Assembly (NCBI RefSeq): GCF_009711165.2
Contig: NZ_WMID02000003.1
Span: forward strand, 124,001 to 188,000
Direction: 5' to 3'
From: Flavobacterium sp. MC2016-06
GTDB taxonomy: Bacteria; Bacteroidota; Bacteroidia; Flavobacteriales; Flavobacteriaceae
DNA: 64,000 nt
Each line of letters starts with the position of its first letter. Position 1 is the first letter of the stretch. A model generated the notes under the pieces. That model was not told the DNA's origin, searched no databases, and worked only from the letters and a program-made list of their open reading frames with translations. Shown piece by piece: positions 15,554-23,833 of the stretch. A program made the translations under genes and the position numbers.

Positions 15554-16573
15554 ATGAAAAAATGTATAATAATGATGGCTGTTTCTTTTTTGGGAATGGA
15601 TCAAATAAGTGCACAAAATACAGTGAAAATTCCTAAATCTAATAAAATGAATAGTATAGAAGTTTTAAAAACGCAAAGTCATATCGATGATTTAAATATT
15701 GCGATAAATCATTTACAGCCCGATGTAATTTCAAAAGAGTATCCGGTGCTATTTCTTCATGGTTCGTCTTTTCCAACTGCTCTTTCTTTTGGTTTTAAAA
15801 TGGATAATACTTCCTGGATGAGCAATTTATCTAAAAACGGATATGATGTATTTGCATTGGATTTTTTGGGGTATGGAAATTCAGATCGATATCCAGAAAT
15901 GGAAGATAATTCTAAAAGTGCTAGAGTAGTTGGAAGAGCAGAAGAAGTAGTTTTTGATGTTGAAAAAGCAGTAGATTTTATCAAACAAAAAACAGGTAAA
16001 AATAAGGTGTATTTAATTGGTCATTCGTGGGGTGGAAGTGTCACTGCACTTTATGCATCAAAATTTCCTGAGAATATACAAAAGCTCGTTTTATTGGCTG
16101 CAATTACGGTAAGAAATGAAACTGATGAAGCGGAAAAAGTCAGCGGTTCTTTTGACGAAATGACTCCAAAACAAAGAATTGAAGCCATGAAAAATTTAAC
16201 TCCAAACGGAAAAACATGTCAATTAGAAAAAGAAGTATTTGAAAGCTGGGGAGAAATTTGGAAAAAAAGCGATCCTTTACTTCAAAAATTAAAACTAGAC
16301 AGTATTCGTTTTCCTTCTGGTCCTAATCAAGATGTTTTAGATTTATTCCATAACAAATCGTATTACAATCCAAGTATGATAAAAGCGCCAACATTGATAA
16401 TACGAGGCGATTGGGATCAATATCCGAATAATGCTGATGCTGAAAATTTATTTAATACTCTAGAAAATGCAGCATCAAAAAAATATGTTGTGCTTAAAAA
16501 CGGAACTCATGTTGCACATTTAGAGAAGTGTCGTACAGCATTATATGATGAAGTGTTGAAATTTCTCTTCTAA
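15554..16573 (+). CDS. Secreted alpha/beta hydrolase
   Basis: A 339-residue protein. The start at MKKCIIMMAVSFLGM gives a signal peptide ending about ISAQ. An upstream TTG at 15533 was not used. The hydrolase fold shows the oxyanion strand LFLHGSS, the nucleophile elbow GHSWGG (Ser), a following Asp in RGDWDQYP and the His in GTHVAHLEKC, giving a complete Ser-Asp-His triad. It is probably a periplasmic esterase or lipase-like enzyme of unknown substrate. It is the only plus-strand gene in this stretch and overlaps the convergent SnoaL-like gene by 4 bases. Confidence 0.87.
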   Translation: MKKCIIMMAVSFLGMDQISAQNTVKIPKSNKMNSIEVLKTQSHIDDLNIAINHLQPDVISKEYPVLFLHGSSFPTALSFGFKMDNTSWMSNLSKNGYDVFALDFLGYGNSDRYPEMEDNSKSARVVGRAEEVVFDVEKAVDFIKQKTGKNKVYLIGHSWGGSVTALYASKFPENIQKLVLLAAITVRNETDEAEKVSGSFDEMTPKQRIEAMKNLTPNGKTCQLEKEVFESWGEIWKKSDPLLQKLKLDSIRFPSGPNQDVLDLFHNKSYYNPSMIKAPTLIIRGDWDQYPNNADAENLFNTLENAASKKYVVLKNGTHVAHLEKCRTALYDEVLKFLF

Positions 16574-16917
16574 AGATGTTCTTTAATCAAATCCATTCTG
16601 CTGATCTTTTCATTGTTTATTTCAAAAATCACAACTTGTTCCTTTTTTTCGCTGTTTCCATTTCGACCAGAAACAAATTCCTTGGCAATAACCTTATTAT
16701 CAAAAATAATTGTGTCTAGTATTTCGGCATAAAGATTTGGTGAATTATCAAATAATTCGGTAAACATTTTTTGACATTCATTGAAGCCGTCAACTGTTAT
16801 TTTGTAATCTGAGAAATTTAAAATTTTAATATCATCGGTATATAGAAGCATCATGTTTTTAATATCTCTATTGTTAAAAGCTAACATTTGTGCATCAATA
16901 ATTTGTTGTAGTGTCAT
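16570..16917 (-). CDS. NTF2-like protein
   Basis: A 115-residue protein of the SnoaL/NTF2 fold, with MTLQQIIDAQMLAFNNRDI, LLYTDDIKILNFSDYKITVDG and a conserved FVSGRNGNSEKKEQVVIFEINNEKISRMDLIKE tail. Proteins of this shape include steroid isomerases and small-molecule cyclases, but most are unassigned. Its stop overlaps the stop of the alpha/beta hydrolase. Confidence 0.8.
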   Translation of the reverse strand: MTLQQIIDAQMLAFNNRDIKNMMLLYTDDIKILNFSDYKITVDGFNECQKMFTELFDNSPNLYAEILDTIIFDNKVIAKEFVSGRNGNSEKKEQVVIFEINNEKISRMDLIKEHL

Positions 16918-16968
16918 TTTCTTTTTGAGTAAGATTGATGTTTAGTTTTGTTTTGTAAGTGATTTGAG

Positions 16969-17703
16969 TTAATGACCAAGCTGTTTTCTTAATTCCATAT
17001 TCAAACTGTATTGTTCTTCTACAGGAATTACTTTTCGAGTGACTTTATTAATGTCTTCTCCTTCTGCTGTCCAAAGAAACGGATAAAAATTATAGACCTT
17101 ATCTCCTTTTAAAACAGAAACTTCGGTTTTCCAGTTTTTCCACCTGCTGCCATCATAAAATTTATCAAGATCATTATTAAAACAGAATTGTAAAAATTCA
17201 GAATACGTAATATCAAGAGGTTCGTATTCTAAATTATCGGGCGAAAAATAATAGACTTTTCCTAAATCTTTTCCAAGACCGCCGCCATTCAATAAATAGA
17301 AACCACCAAGCGCATCATCTGCAATTAATAAAAAAGAAGGTGTTTCTCCAAATTCCTTAAAAGATTTTCCTTTGTTCCATTCTGGGAGTGTTCGGTCTAG
17401 TTTTGTATTTCCAGAACCTAGTATTCTAATCCAGCCGTTATCTATTAAGATACCGCCGGTCATGTATACAATTGCGCCCATAGGCGAACTTGTCGTAACT
17501 TGGGTTTGGTACAAAGCATTTTTTGCTTTTTGCGGATCAGCAGGCAGTATTTCGACTTTGTTTTTTGCAGCACCAATCCATTCTTTTACTTCTTTCCAGC
17601 CAGAATCTTTTTCATTAATTAATTCGTTTATAGTTTTCATTTTTGTTTGAGAAAATGAGGTTAGAGCTATCAGTGTTAAAGTTAAGGTTGAAAATAATTT
17701 CAT
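16969..17703 (-). CDS. Secreted DUF2625 protein
   Basis: A 244-residue protein with a signal peptide (MKLFSTLTLTLIALTSFSQ). The mature part matches DUF2625: INELINEKDSGWKEVKEWIGAAKNKVEILP, VYMTGGILIDNGWIRILGSG, SFLLIADDALGGFYLLNGGG and the closing WTAEGEDINKVTRKVIPVEE. Most DUF2625 proteins are cytoplasmic and uncharacterised, so the exported form is unusual. A start at a second Met (MKTINEL) would make a cytoplasmic protein. It follows the SUFU gene by 28 bases and may be co-transcribed with it. Confidence 0.82.
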   Translation of the reverse strand: MKLFSTLTLTLIALTSFSQTKMKTINELINEKDSGWKEVKEWIGAAKNKVEILPADPQKAKNALYQTQVTTSSPMGAIVYMTGGILIDNGWIRILGSGNTKLDRTLPEWNKGKSFKEFGETPSFLLIADDALGGFYLLNGGGLGKDLGKVYYFSPDNLEYEPLDITYSEFLQFCFNNDLDKFYDGSRWKNWKTEVSVLKGDKVYNFYPFLWTAEGEDINKVTRKVIPVEEQYSLNMELRKQLGH

Positions 17704-17731
17704 TTTTGGCTTTTATAAAAGGTGTTTAAGT

Positions 17732-18379
17732 TTAAGATTTCCGAGTTAGATCGGTAATTAACAAAGGATTGTTTTCTTTTAATTTGGCAACTATTTCCTC
17801 TACGGTTTTACGATTCTCTATTATATTATCATATTCGGCTGAGGTTATACCTACGATTTGTAAAAACGAAACTTCGCCATGCGGTGTTTGTTTTTTTTCG
17901 ATTTCAGGATCAGATATAAATAGTAAAGCAGTAATTTCGGTTTCAGTATCCAGTTTTATAGGTCCATTGGCAGGCATGTAATGAAATTCTTCAAACCATT
18001 TTCCGCTGCTAAAAACGTATTTAGCAATGTTTTGAAGTAAAGCGACTGCCCAAGTCGGGTTCCCGTTATCTGCTGCAAAAGGCTTAAGTCTAAAAGTAAG
18101 TTCAAATCCCCATTTACTATACTCGCCGTCTATTTTGTCTTCACTATAATATAATTCTGAAAAACCATAAGTGATAAAATGAAAATGATCGGTTTGCTTA
18201 GTGCTTTCATAAAAACTTACTCCGTCAAGCGGACTTTCGCCACCAAGCATATAACTTATTGCTAGTGCAAAATGTTTAGGTTCTTGATTTGGGTAAAGAC
18301 GTTCAAATTCTTGATCTATTGCTAGCCACCCAACAGCATCGTCTTCTGAAAACTCTTTTTTATATTCTTCTAATGTCAT
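17732..18379 (-). CDS. Suppressor-of-fused (SUFU) domain protein
   Basis: A 215-residue cytoplasmic protein with the bacterial SUFU domain. Marks are HFALAISYMLGGESPLDGVSFYES, FHFITYGFSELYY, WGFELTFRLKPF and VFSSGKWFEEFHYMPANGPI. In eukaryotes SUFU regulates Hedgehog signalling. In bacteria the domain occurs chiefly among immunity proteins against polymorphic toxins, as established by comparative genomics. No toxin gene is adjacent here, so it may be an orphan immunity protein. Confidence 0.87.
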   Translation of the reverse strand: MTLEEYKKEFSEDDAVGWLAIDQEFERLYPNQEPKHFALAISYMLGGESPLDGVSFYESTKQTDHFHFITYGFSELYYSEDKIDGEYSKWGFELTFRLKPFAADNGNPTWAVALLQNIAKYVFSSGKWFEEFHYMPANGPIKLDTETEITALLFISDPEIEKKQTPHGEVSFLQIVGITSAEYDNIIENRKTVEEIVAKLKENNPLLITDLTRKS

Positions 18380-18480
18380 TTATATTCACTTTTTTAAGAT
18401 TGAAATGAATTACAATATAGGTCATTTGATTCAAAAAATAAACTTTGTTTTTATAATAAATTGTGATTTTTTCTAAAAAT

Positions 18481-18512
18481 AAAATCCGACTTGTGTTTGC
18501 AAATCGGATTTA
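18481..18512 (-). terminator. Rho-independent terminator of carbonic anhydrase gene
   Basis: Read on the minus strand, AAATCCGATTTG pairs with CAAGTCGGATTT and is followed by TATTTTT. It lies 28 bases after the stop of the carbonic anhydrase gene. The stem is nearly the same as those at 19456, 24888 and 25564. Confidence 0.85.
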
Positions 18513-18539
18513 GAAATAAAGACAAATGTCTCTGCATTT

Positions 18540-19211
18540 TTACAGCTTCACAACTTTACCTGTATGTACATCATATCGCATTGATACGATTTGCACACCA
18601 AAATTCTTTATTATTTTATTCTGTTCGATAAGTTTTGCAGAATGTGTAATATTGGCATTAATACAGCCTAGTAAATTCTTTTCTTTTGGATTTTCTTTTT
18701 CAGCTTGAATTTCTTCATTTTCCTGTGAAATGGTTTCTACAATATTATCGATGTGGCTGAGATGTTTCTTGTAAGAACCATTTTTGTCTGCAACATAAGC
18801 TTTTATCGCGCCGCATTCGGTATGACCTAAAACAACTATTAGTTTTGCATTTAAATGTTCTACAGCATATTCGATACTTCCCATATCGATGTCAGAAATT
18901 AAGTTTCCTGCATTTCTAATTACAAATAAATCACCTAAACCTTGATCAAAAACAATTTCTGGCGAAACTCTGCTGTCTGAACACGTTATAATTACGGCAA
19001 AAGGTTTTTGTCCGTCTTGATTGTCTAAAACTGTTTTTTTGTTTTGATGCGGATGGATTGATTTTTCATCCAAAAATCTTTGATTTCCTGTAGTCAATTT
19101 TTCTAAAGAAGTTAAATCTTTATCTGATTCTAGAGCAGTTTGCTGTTCTTCTTTTTTACAGCTTGTTAGAGAAAAAATTACAGCAGTCATTAGTAAAATT
19201 ATCTTTTTCAT
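18540..19211 (-). CDS. Lipoprotein beta-carbonic anhydrase
   Basis: A 223-residue beta-class carbonic anhydrase, hydrating CO2 to bicarbonate with a zinc ion. The zinc ligands are visible as the Cys and Asp of CSDSRVSPE and the His and Cys of HTECGAIK. The signal (MKKIILLMTAVIFSLTSC) has a lipobox with Cys18, so the enzyme is anchored to a membrane and faces the periplasm, which is uncommon since most beta-carbonic anhydrases are cytoplasmic. The minus-strand terminator at 18481-18512 closes the gene. Confidence 0.92.
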   Translation of the reverse strand: MKKIILLMTAVIFSLTSCKKEEQQTALESDKDLTSLEKLTTGNQRFLDEKSIHPHQNKKTVLDNQDGQKPFAVIITCSDSRVSPEIVFDQGLGDLFVIRNAGNLISDIDMGSIEYAVEHLNAKLIVVLGHTECGAIKAYVADKNGSYKKHLSHIDNIVETISQENEEIQAEKENPKEKNLLGCINANITHSAKLIEQNKIIKNFGVQIVSMRYDVHTGKVVKL

Positions 19212-19455
19212 TTTTTTTCCTTTTTAAGTTATTTTATATTTAATGAATTCTATTTTTAACTTAAGCTTAAATCACTTACAAATATAGTTAATGCTTGATT
19301 GTCAAGTTTTTATGATGATGTATTAAGTTTTAATTGAAAATAGAAATACAAATTTATAGCTTTTTTATTACAAAATAATAATTTAGATATTAAAATAATT
19401 GTAAAATTAAGACTACAAAATATAATATTTTGAAACTGAATAAAAAAGACAAAAA

Positions 19456-19485
19456 AAATCCGACTTGTTTTCACAAATCGGATTT
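19456..19485 (-). terminator. Rho-independent terminator of flotillin gene
   Basis: Minus-strand hairpin AAATCCGATTTGT / ACAAGTCGGATTT with a GAAA loop, followed by an 8-base T-run. It lies 23 bases after the flotillin-like stop. Confidence 0.87.
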
Positions 19486-19507
19486 GATATTAAAAATTGA
19501 AAATGAA

Positions 19508-21415
19508 TTATTTTTTAGGATTCTTTACATTTTTGTCTGTATCCATCATTTCCATAAGTTTCAGACCTAATAAACCACTGATTGATCCATCTGAACCACC
19601 GTTACCAGTAATCAATACATCTGGAATTACCTTGATGTTTCCTTTACCAATTTCTTCGGTTACTTTATATCTAGTAAAGTTGTCTCCACCCATTGCGCTA
19701 ACTTGTAATTGATACGCTTCTGCTGTCGATTTACCAACAGCCATAATTTTTTCGGCTTCGGCCAAACCAGTTTTCGAGATTCTTTCGGCTTCGGCACTTG
19801 CAGTAAGTTTAGTAGCTTCGGCTTGTGCTCCAGCTCTTGCTTTTGTAGCTTCTGCTTCGGCATTAGCACGCATTTTTGTAGCTTCTGCTTCTGCGTTTAC
19901 GTTTAGTTTTAAACTGGTTGCATCACCTTCTGCTTTTTTAACGGTTGCATCGGCAGTACGCTGTGCAATCTCAACACTTTGAGAGGCACGTACGATCTCT
20001 TTCTGCATGTCTGCAATTGCCGTTTCTTTTTCCATACCCTGACGTTGTTCTTGCGCCATTCTTTGGGTTTGATATGTTTTTTGCTCTTCTTCTGCCAGTT
20101 TTCTGTCTGTTAATGTTTTCATTAATGAATCTGGCGGTACAATATCTCCAATCAAAGTATCTACGGCATTTACGTTGTATTCGTCTAATACCAATTTGAT
20201 ATGATTTTTAGCCGATTCCTGACGTTCTTTTCTAGTTGTCAAGAACGAAATTACATCGCTGTCTTGCGCCGAGTTTCTAAAATAGTTACCAATTGTAGGT
20301 TCTAAAACCTGAGAAACTAAGTTGTTCATGCTTCCGAAACGTGCAATAACTTTTGGTGCTTCATTTGCAGGAACGTGAATAATTTGCGCAACGTCTAGGT
20401 TAAAAGGGAAACCATCTTTTGAACGTACTGTAATGGTAGATAAGTTTTTATCTAAATCGTGCGATTCGCTTCTTGCATTTGCCCAGTTTAAAACCAAGTT
20501 TGTTGTTGGTACTGCTTCTAACTTTGTGGTGTATTTATTAAGCGCATATTTTCCAGGTCCAAGCGGCTCCATCCAAACACCGCGTTGTCCTTTCGAAACA
20601 ATATTTCCGTGTTTAAAAGTATCGCCGGTAACGTCTTGCCCGTCTTCACCAATGTACGAAATCACAACTCCAACATAACCAATAGGCACATCTGTCATTG
20701 GGTTTTGTTCGATCAAAATTCCCCATGTATTAATGTAATACGAACCGGCAAGCATAACCTGAGGTTGTAAACCACGATTTCCACCTGTGTCAAGAAATTT
20801 GTCAAAATCCTGAAAGTTGTTGTGTCCTTCTACAAACTTTCCGGCGATTTGTCCTTGTGGAATTGGTTCACCATCTAATGCCGTTACAATACCAATCATG
20901 GTTTCGTAAATCTTGATCTGATCAGAGATTACGATTTCAAACAAGAACGTATTAATACGATACGATCCTGTAGTAATAAATGCTGTCTGACGACCTTTTT
21001 GTCCTCCATTGTTTAAGAATGAAGTTGCGTCTTGAAAGTTGTCGCTGTCTACTTTTCGGGCAAGAATTCGTCCCGTTGGAATTTCTTTTCCGTCTTTACT
21101 CAAAATAAGACCAATTTTACCTTCTGGAATAATGGTAAATCCTGTCATGTCTACCGTATACTGCCAGATCCACATTCCCCAATATAAACCTGGAGCTAAA
21201 GTTTGAGCTTGGTAACCAGCTTCTCCTTTTGTAGCGATGATTCTACCATCTGGAAGCGATTTGTCTGTACCAAACAAAACGAATTTTTTGGTCACTAGAC
21301 CAATTTTGTCTTCGGGAACGATTACCATTCCGAAGAAAACACGTAATACAAATTTGTAAAATAAGATGGATAATACAATTAAGAGAATCCACCAATAAGA
21401 AGTAATTTCGATCAT
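19508..21415 (-). CDS. Flotillin-like SPFH protein with repeated N-terminal modules
   Basis: A 635-residue protein. Residues 1-30 form a membrane anchor, followed by four degenerate repeats of about 60-70 residues. Each has a hydrophobic strand, a V/I-x-x-G-x-I-G-L/V core and a G-x-I segment (for example PEDKIGLVTKK, PEGKIGLILSK, YETMIGIVTAL, IGYVGVVISY). Then comes the SPFH domain (FPFNLDVAQIIHVPANEAPKVIARFG) and an Ala/Glu-rich coiled coil (AEAEATKMRA-type repeats) ending at a conserved GGDNFTRYKV. Flotillins scaffold membrane microdomains as oligomers. The tandem N-terminal modules make this longer than typical bacterial flotillins. It stands alone. Confidence 0.83.
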   Translation of the reverse strand: MIEITSYWWILLIVLSILFYKFVLRVFFGMVIVPEDKIGLVTKKFVLFGTDKSLPDGRIIATKGEAGYQAQTLAPGLYWGMWIWQYTVDMTGFTIIPEGKIGLILSKDGKEIPTGRILARKVDSDNFQDATSFLNNGGQKGRQTAFITTGSYRINTFLFEIVISDQIKIYETMIGIVTALDGEPIPQGQIAGKFVEGHNNFQDFDKFLDTGGNRGLQPQVMLAGSYYINTWGILIEQNPMTDVPIGYVGVVISYIGEDGQDVTGDTFKHGNIVSKGQRGVWMEPLGPGKYALNKYTTKLEAVPTTNLVLNWANARSESHDLDKNLSTITVRSKDGFPFNLDVAQIIHVPANEAPKVIARFGSMNNLVSQVLEPTIGNYFRNSAQDSDVISFLTTRKERQESAKNHIKLVLDEYNVNAVDTLIGDIVPPDSLMKTLTDRKLAEEEQKTYQTQRMAQEQRQGMEKETAIADMQKEIVRASQSVEIAQRTADATVKKAEGDATSLKLNVNAEAEATKMRANAEAEATKARAGAQAEATKLTASAEAERISKTGLAEAEKIMAVGKSTAEAYQLQVSAMGGDNFTRYKVTEEIGKGNIKVIPDVLITGNGGSDGSISGLLGLKLMEMMDTDKNVKNPKK

Positions 21416-21757
21416 AGTTATTAGTTATTTATACTGCAAACATAATAGAAATATTTCCTGTTAAAATGAAATATTTTTAAAATTAACATTTGAAGATTTT
21501 TAGCAAAAAAATGTTAAAACGACCTGATTTTCTATCGTTGGAATTGTCAATTTCTGACACGATTTTTTGCTGTGTCAACTATGATTGGTATTTTGGGTTT
21601 TAACAATTTAAAAGGGCAATTGTTTTATTTTGGATGAGGTTGGGAAGGGAATTGTTTTGCATGAGATTTGAAGTTTGAGATTTTAAAGCAAAATATTTTA
21701 TATGTAGACAAATCTTGTAAATATTTATTATGCAGTTCTGTTTTTTCAATTGGAAGT
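21416..21757. other. Gap with no recognisable gene
   Basis: AT-rich DNA upstream of the flotillin gene. Beyond an inverted pair TTATTATGC / GCATAATAA around 21729-21770 that merges with the attC-like element, I see no gene or promoter I can defend. Confidence 0.5.
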
Positions 21758-21898
21758 TGTCGCATAATAAAGTTCTTTCATCTTTTAATTTAAATCATTA
21801 AGAATGTTTTATATTGTAGATCAATGCTTGAAATTTCATTTACTTTTAAATGAAAGTTTAAAATCTGCAATTTCGTAAAATGGTTGTTGGTTGTAGTT
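21758..21898 (-). repeat. attC-like element D (degenerate)
   Basis: In minus-strand orientation this begins 2 bases after the cytochrome c stop. It opens with CCAACAACCATTTTACG, followed by ATTTTAAACTTTCATTTAAA, and ends near AGAACTTTATTATGCG. It aligns with the better elements A, B and C by the order of short blocks, but the arms are poorly paired. It would close the fourth cassette-like unit. Confidence 0.4.
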
Positions 21899-21900
21899 GC

Positions 21901-22299
21901 TTAATTCTTTATTTTTTTCGCTTCATATTTTTTTTCAACAAAATAATATATTGCGTCTAAATCTTTATTACTAAGCTTTGGGAAACCTGACATTAAACCC
22001 CAATTTTGAGATCTTAGATCTTTTGCAATTGAATCGCCTTCTATAAACATTTTATACGAATTCCTAGTATAACTGTAAAGCCATTCTTTTTTTCTTCGTT
22101 TTGTGATTCCGCCCAAAGCTGGTGCAGTTGAAATTAAATCCATTTCTATTGAATGACAAGCTGCACAATCTCTTTTGAAAATAACTTGCCCTCTGTTATA
22201 ATTTTCATCGTTCAAACTTTTTGAAACGTATAAAATTCTTTCAGTGAAGGAATTTGAAAGATTAACGATAAAAAATAATATTAAGCTAAAGTTTATCAT
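21901..22299 (-). CDS. Small c-type cytochrome
   Basis: A 132-residue exported protein (hydrophobic N terminus MINFSLILFFIVNL) with one haem-binding motif Cys-Ala-Ala-Cys-His (RDCAACHSIEM). A probable axial Met lies in GLMSGFPKLSNKDLDAIYYFV. This is the mono-haem cytochrome c class I fold, transferring electrons in the periplasm, and the AP-x-L-G-G-I-T-x-R-R segment is typical. No oxidase partner is adjacent. It is one of four single-gene units separated by attC-like palindromes. Confidence 0.88.
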   Translation of the reverse strand: MINFSLILFFIVNLSNSFTERILYVSKSLNDENYNRGQVIFKRDCAACHSIEMDLISTAPALGGITKRRKKEWLYSYTRNSYKMFIEGDSIAKDLRSQNWGLMSGFPKLSNKDLDAIYYFVEKKYEAKKIKN

Positions 22300-22332
22300 A
22301 TTTTTGAGTTGTAACGTTGAATCTTGGAATAG

Positions 22333-22464
22333 CAGCTAACGTTTTGGTGCTACATTAAGTTTAGTATTAAAGATGTAATTTTTTTCATAATTCACAAAGT
22401 TTTCAAGTACAAAATATCTTTAAATTCAACCTAAAACGCAAATCTCACCAAACGGCTGTTATGT
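22333..22464 (-). repeat. attC-like element A
   Basis: On the minus strand the 5' end is ACATAAC followed by AGCCGTTTGGTGAG. The 3' end is GCACCAAAACGTTAGCT. The terminal boxes resemble integron R'' (RYYYAAC) and R' (GTTRRRY), each one base off, with pairable L boxes CGTTTGGTG / CACCAAAACG having one extra unpaired base. The interior is an imperfect palindrome with AATTTAAAGAT opposite ATCTTTAATA. Length about 130 bases, within the known attC range. Confidence 0.55.
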
Positions 22465-22478
22465 GACATTTTTTCTAT

Positions 22479-23036
22479 CTAGTATTTTCCGATTAATAAT
22501 TTCGCATTTTCATTATTTGGATTTAATTGCAGTGCTTTTTCACAATTTTCCTTACTACTTTTCATTTTCTTTAAAACATATTCAGATAAAGCAATACCGT
22601 AATAACTTACATCATTTGTTGGTTCAATTTCTAATGATTTTTTATAAAAATCAATTGATTTTTCAAATTGACTTGTATCATAACAAACTGCACCAATATT
22701 AAAATATGCTTTAAAATTTTTCGGATTTATTTTAATTGATTGTTCAAGACTTGCTATTCCCTTTTCAGTTTCTCCATTTTCAATATAACTTACTCCAAGT
22801 CTGTATAAGCTATTTCCGTTGTCAATATTTCTTTTTACACACTCTTGAAAAGCAATTATGGTTTTCCCACTTTCAGAACGAGAGTCATATAATTTATTTG
22901 AAAAAGCCAATAATTCACTATCATTCATTTTTAGAATTTTGGCTTCAAAGTTTTCAGTTTCGATTGATTTTTCACTTTTCTGACCACAACTATTAAGTCC
23001 AATCAGCATAGAAAATAGTAATATTATTTGTTTCAT
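22479..23036 (-). CDS. TPR-repeat lipoprotein
   Basis: A 185-residue lipoprotein with signal MKQIILLFSMLIGLNSC and Cys at about residue 17. It is followed by about four tetratricopeptide repeats, e.g. NSLYRLGVSYIENGETEKGIASLEQSIKIN-type and FKAYFNIGAVCYDTSQFEKSIDFYKKSLEIEP-type units. These are protein-interaction scaffolds without enzymatic activity. Partner unknown. It lies within the attC-like unit between elements A and B, 14 bases from A. Confidence 0.85.
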   Translation of the reverse strand: MKQIILLFSMLIGLNSCGQKSEKSIETENFEAKILKMNDSELLAFSNKLYDSRSESGKTIIAFQECVKRNIDNGNSLYRLGVSYIENGETEKGIASLEQSIKINPKNFKAYFNIGAVCYDTSQFEKSIDFYKKSLEIEPTNDVSYYGIALSEYVLKKMKSSKENCEKALQLNPNNENAKLLIGKY

Positions 23037-23082
23037 CTTTTTATTTGGTTTCTAATTTCTTGTGCTTATGATAAAATATCAC

Positions 23083-23203
23083 ATAACGTTCTGGTGCTTG
23101 ACGCGATTGATATTGAAGATTCGAGTTTATTCTATTATGTACAAAATTATCTTTGAATTTAGCTTAAAGTTCCAATCTTGTGTAAAGGCAGTTTAGCGGT
23201 AGC
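23083..23203 (-). repeat. attC-like element B
   Basis: Minus-strand 5' end GCTAAACTGCC and 3' end AAGCACCAGAACGTTATGTG. The interior AGATTGGAACTTTAAGCTAA is nearly identical to that of element C. It begins 4 bases after the stop of the DUF4262 gene. Confidence 0.5.
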
Positions 23204-23207
23204 TTTT

Positions 23208-23666
23208 TTATATTTTAAATTCTCCAATTATTTTTTGGTCATATTCATAGTTAATTTCCGTTGGGAAATTTCCATTCAAGTCAGGGAAAACAAGTTGCAA
23301 ATATTTGTAATTACGGTTTTCGTAAAACTTTATTGAAGTAAGAGTATATTCGGTTAAGTCTTCATTATTCACTTTTATTAAGTAAACAGGGAACTGATCG
23401 ATTAAATTGTCTATTTTTTCATTTAAAGGAATTTTTCCAAATTTAAATTTTTCTGCATAGTTTTTAATTATTTCGCCAGATAGGTTAGGACCAAGTCCAG
23501 AAATGAATAGTTCTGGTATTTTAAAGTTTTTGAATATTCCAGTAGAGTAAGCAAAAGGAGTGAAGTCTTTTTCTTCCATTATTGCAGTTGTATGATAGCC
23601 AATATTTTTGATATTGTCATAAACTCGTTTGAAATATATTTGCTTTTTATCTTCGTTTTCTTTCAT
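23208..23666 (-). CDS. DUF4262-like protein
   Basis: A 152-residue cytoplasmic protein with the features of DUF4262: an N-terminal YDNIKNIGYHTTAIMEEKDFTPFAYSTGIFKNF-like segment with tyrosines, PELFISGLGPNLSGEIIKNYAEKFKFG and a C-terminal YLQLVFPDLNGNFP strand. The family is uncharacterised and is often found near toxin-immunity loci. It is flanked by attC-like elements C (upstream) and B (downstream). Confidence 0.75.
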   Translation of the reverse strand: MKENEDKKQIYFKRVYDNIKNIGYHTTAIMEEKDFTPFAYSTGIFKNFKIPELFISGLGPNLSGEIIKNYAEKFKFGKIPLNEKIDNLIDQFPVYLIKVNNEDLTEYTLTSIKFYENRNYKYLQLVFPDLNGNFPTEINYEYDQKIIGEFKI

Positions 23667-23699
23667 TGTTTTGATTCTAATGTAAAATTATCACTAATA

Positions 23700-23829
23700 T
23701 TCTTGCGCTTGGTGGGAATGAGGATTAAAGATGTAAGTTTTTACTATTAGACACAAATTTTTCAAGTATAAAACCATCTTTAAATTTAGCCTAAAATTCC
23801 AATCTTACCAAACAGCTGTTAGTGGCTAG
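23700..23829 (-). repeat. attC-like element C
   Basis: Minus-strand 5' end CCACTAACAGCTGTTTGGTAAG followed by ATTGGAATTTTAGGCTAAAT and AAAGATGG. The 3' part has TTACATCTTTAATCCTCA and CCCACCAAGCGCAAG, with a degenerate end. It begins 4 bases after the stop of the 262-residue lipoprotein-like gene. Confidence 0.5.
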
Positions 23830-23833
23830 CATT

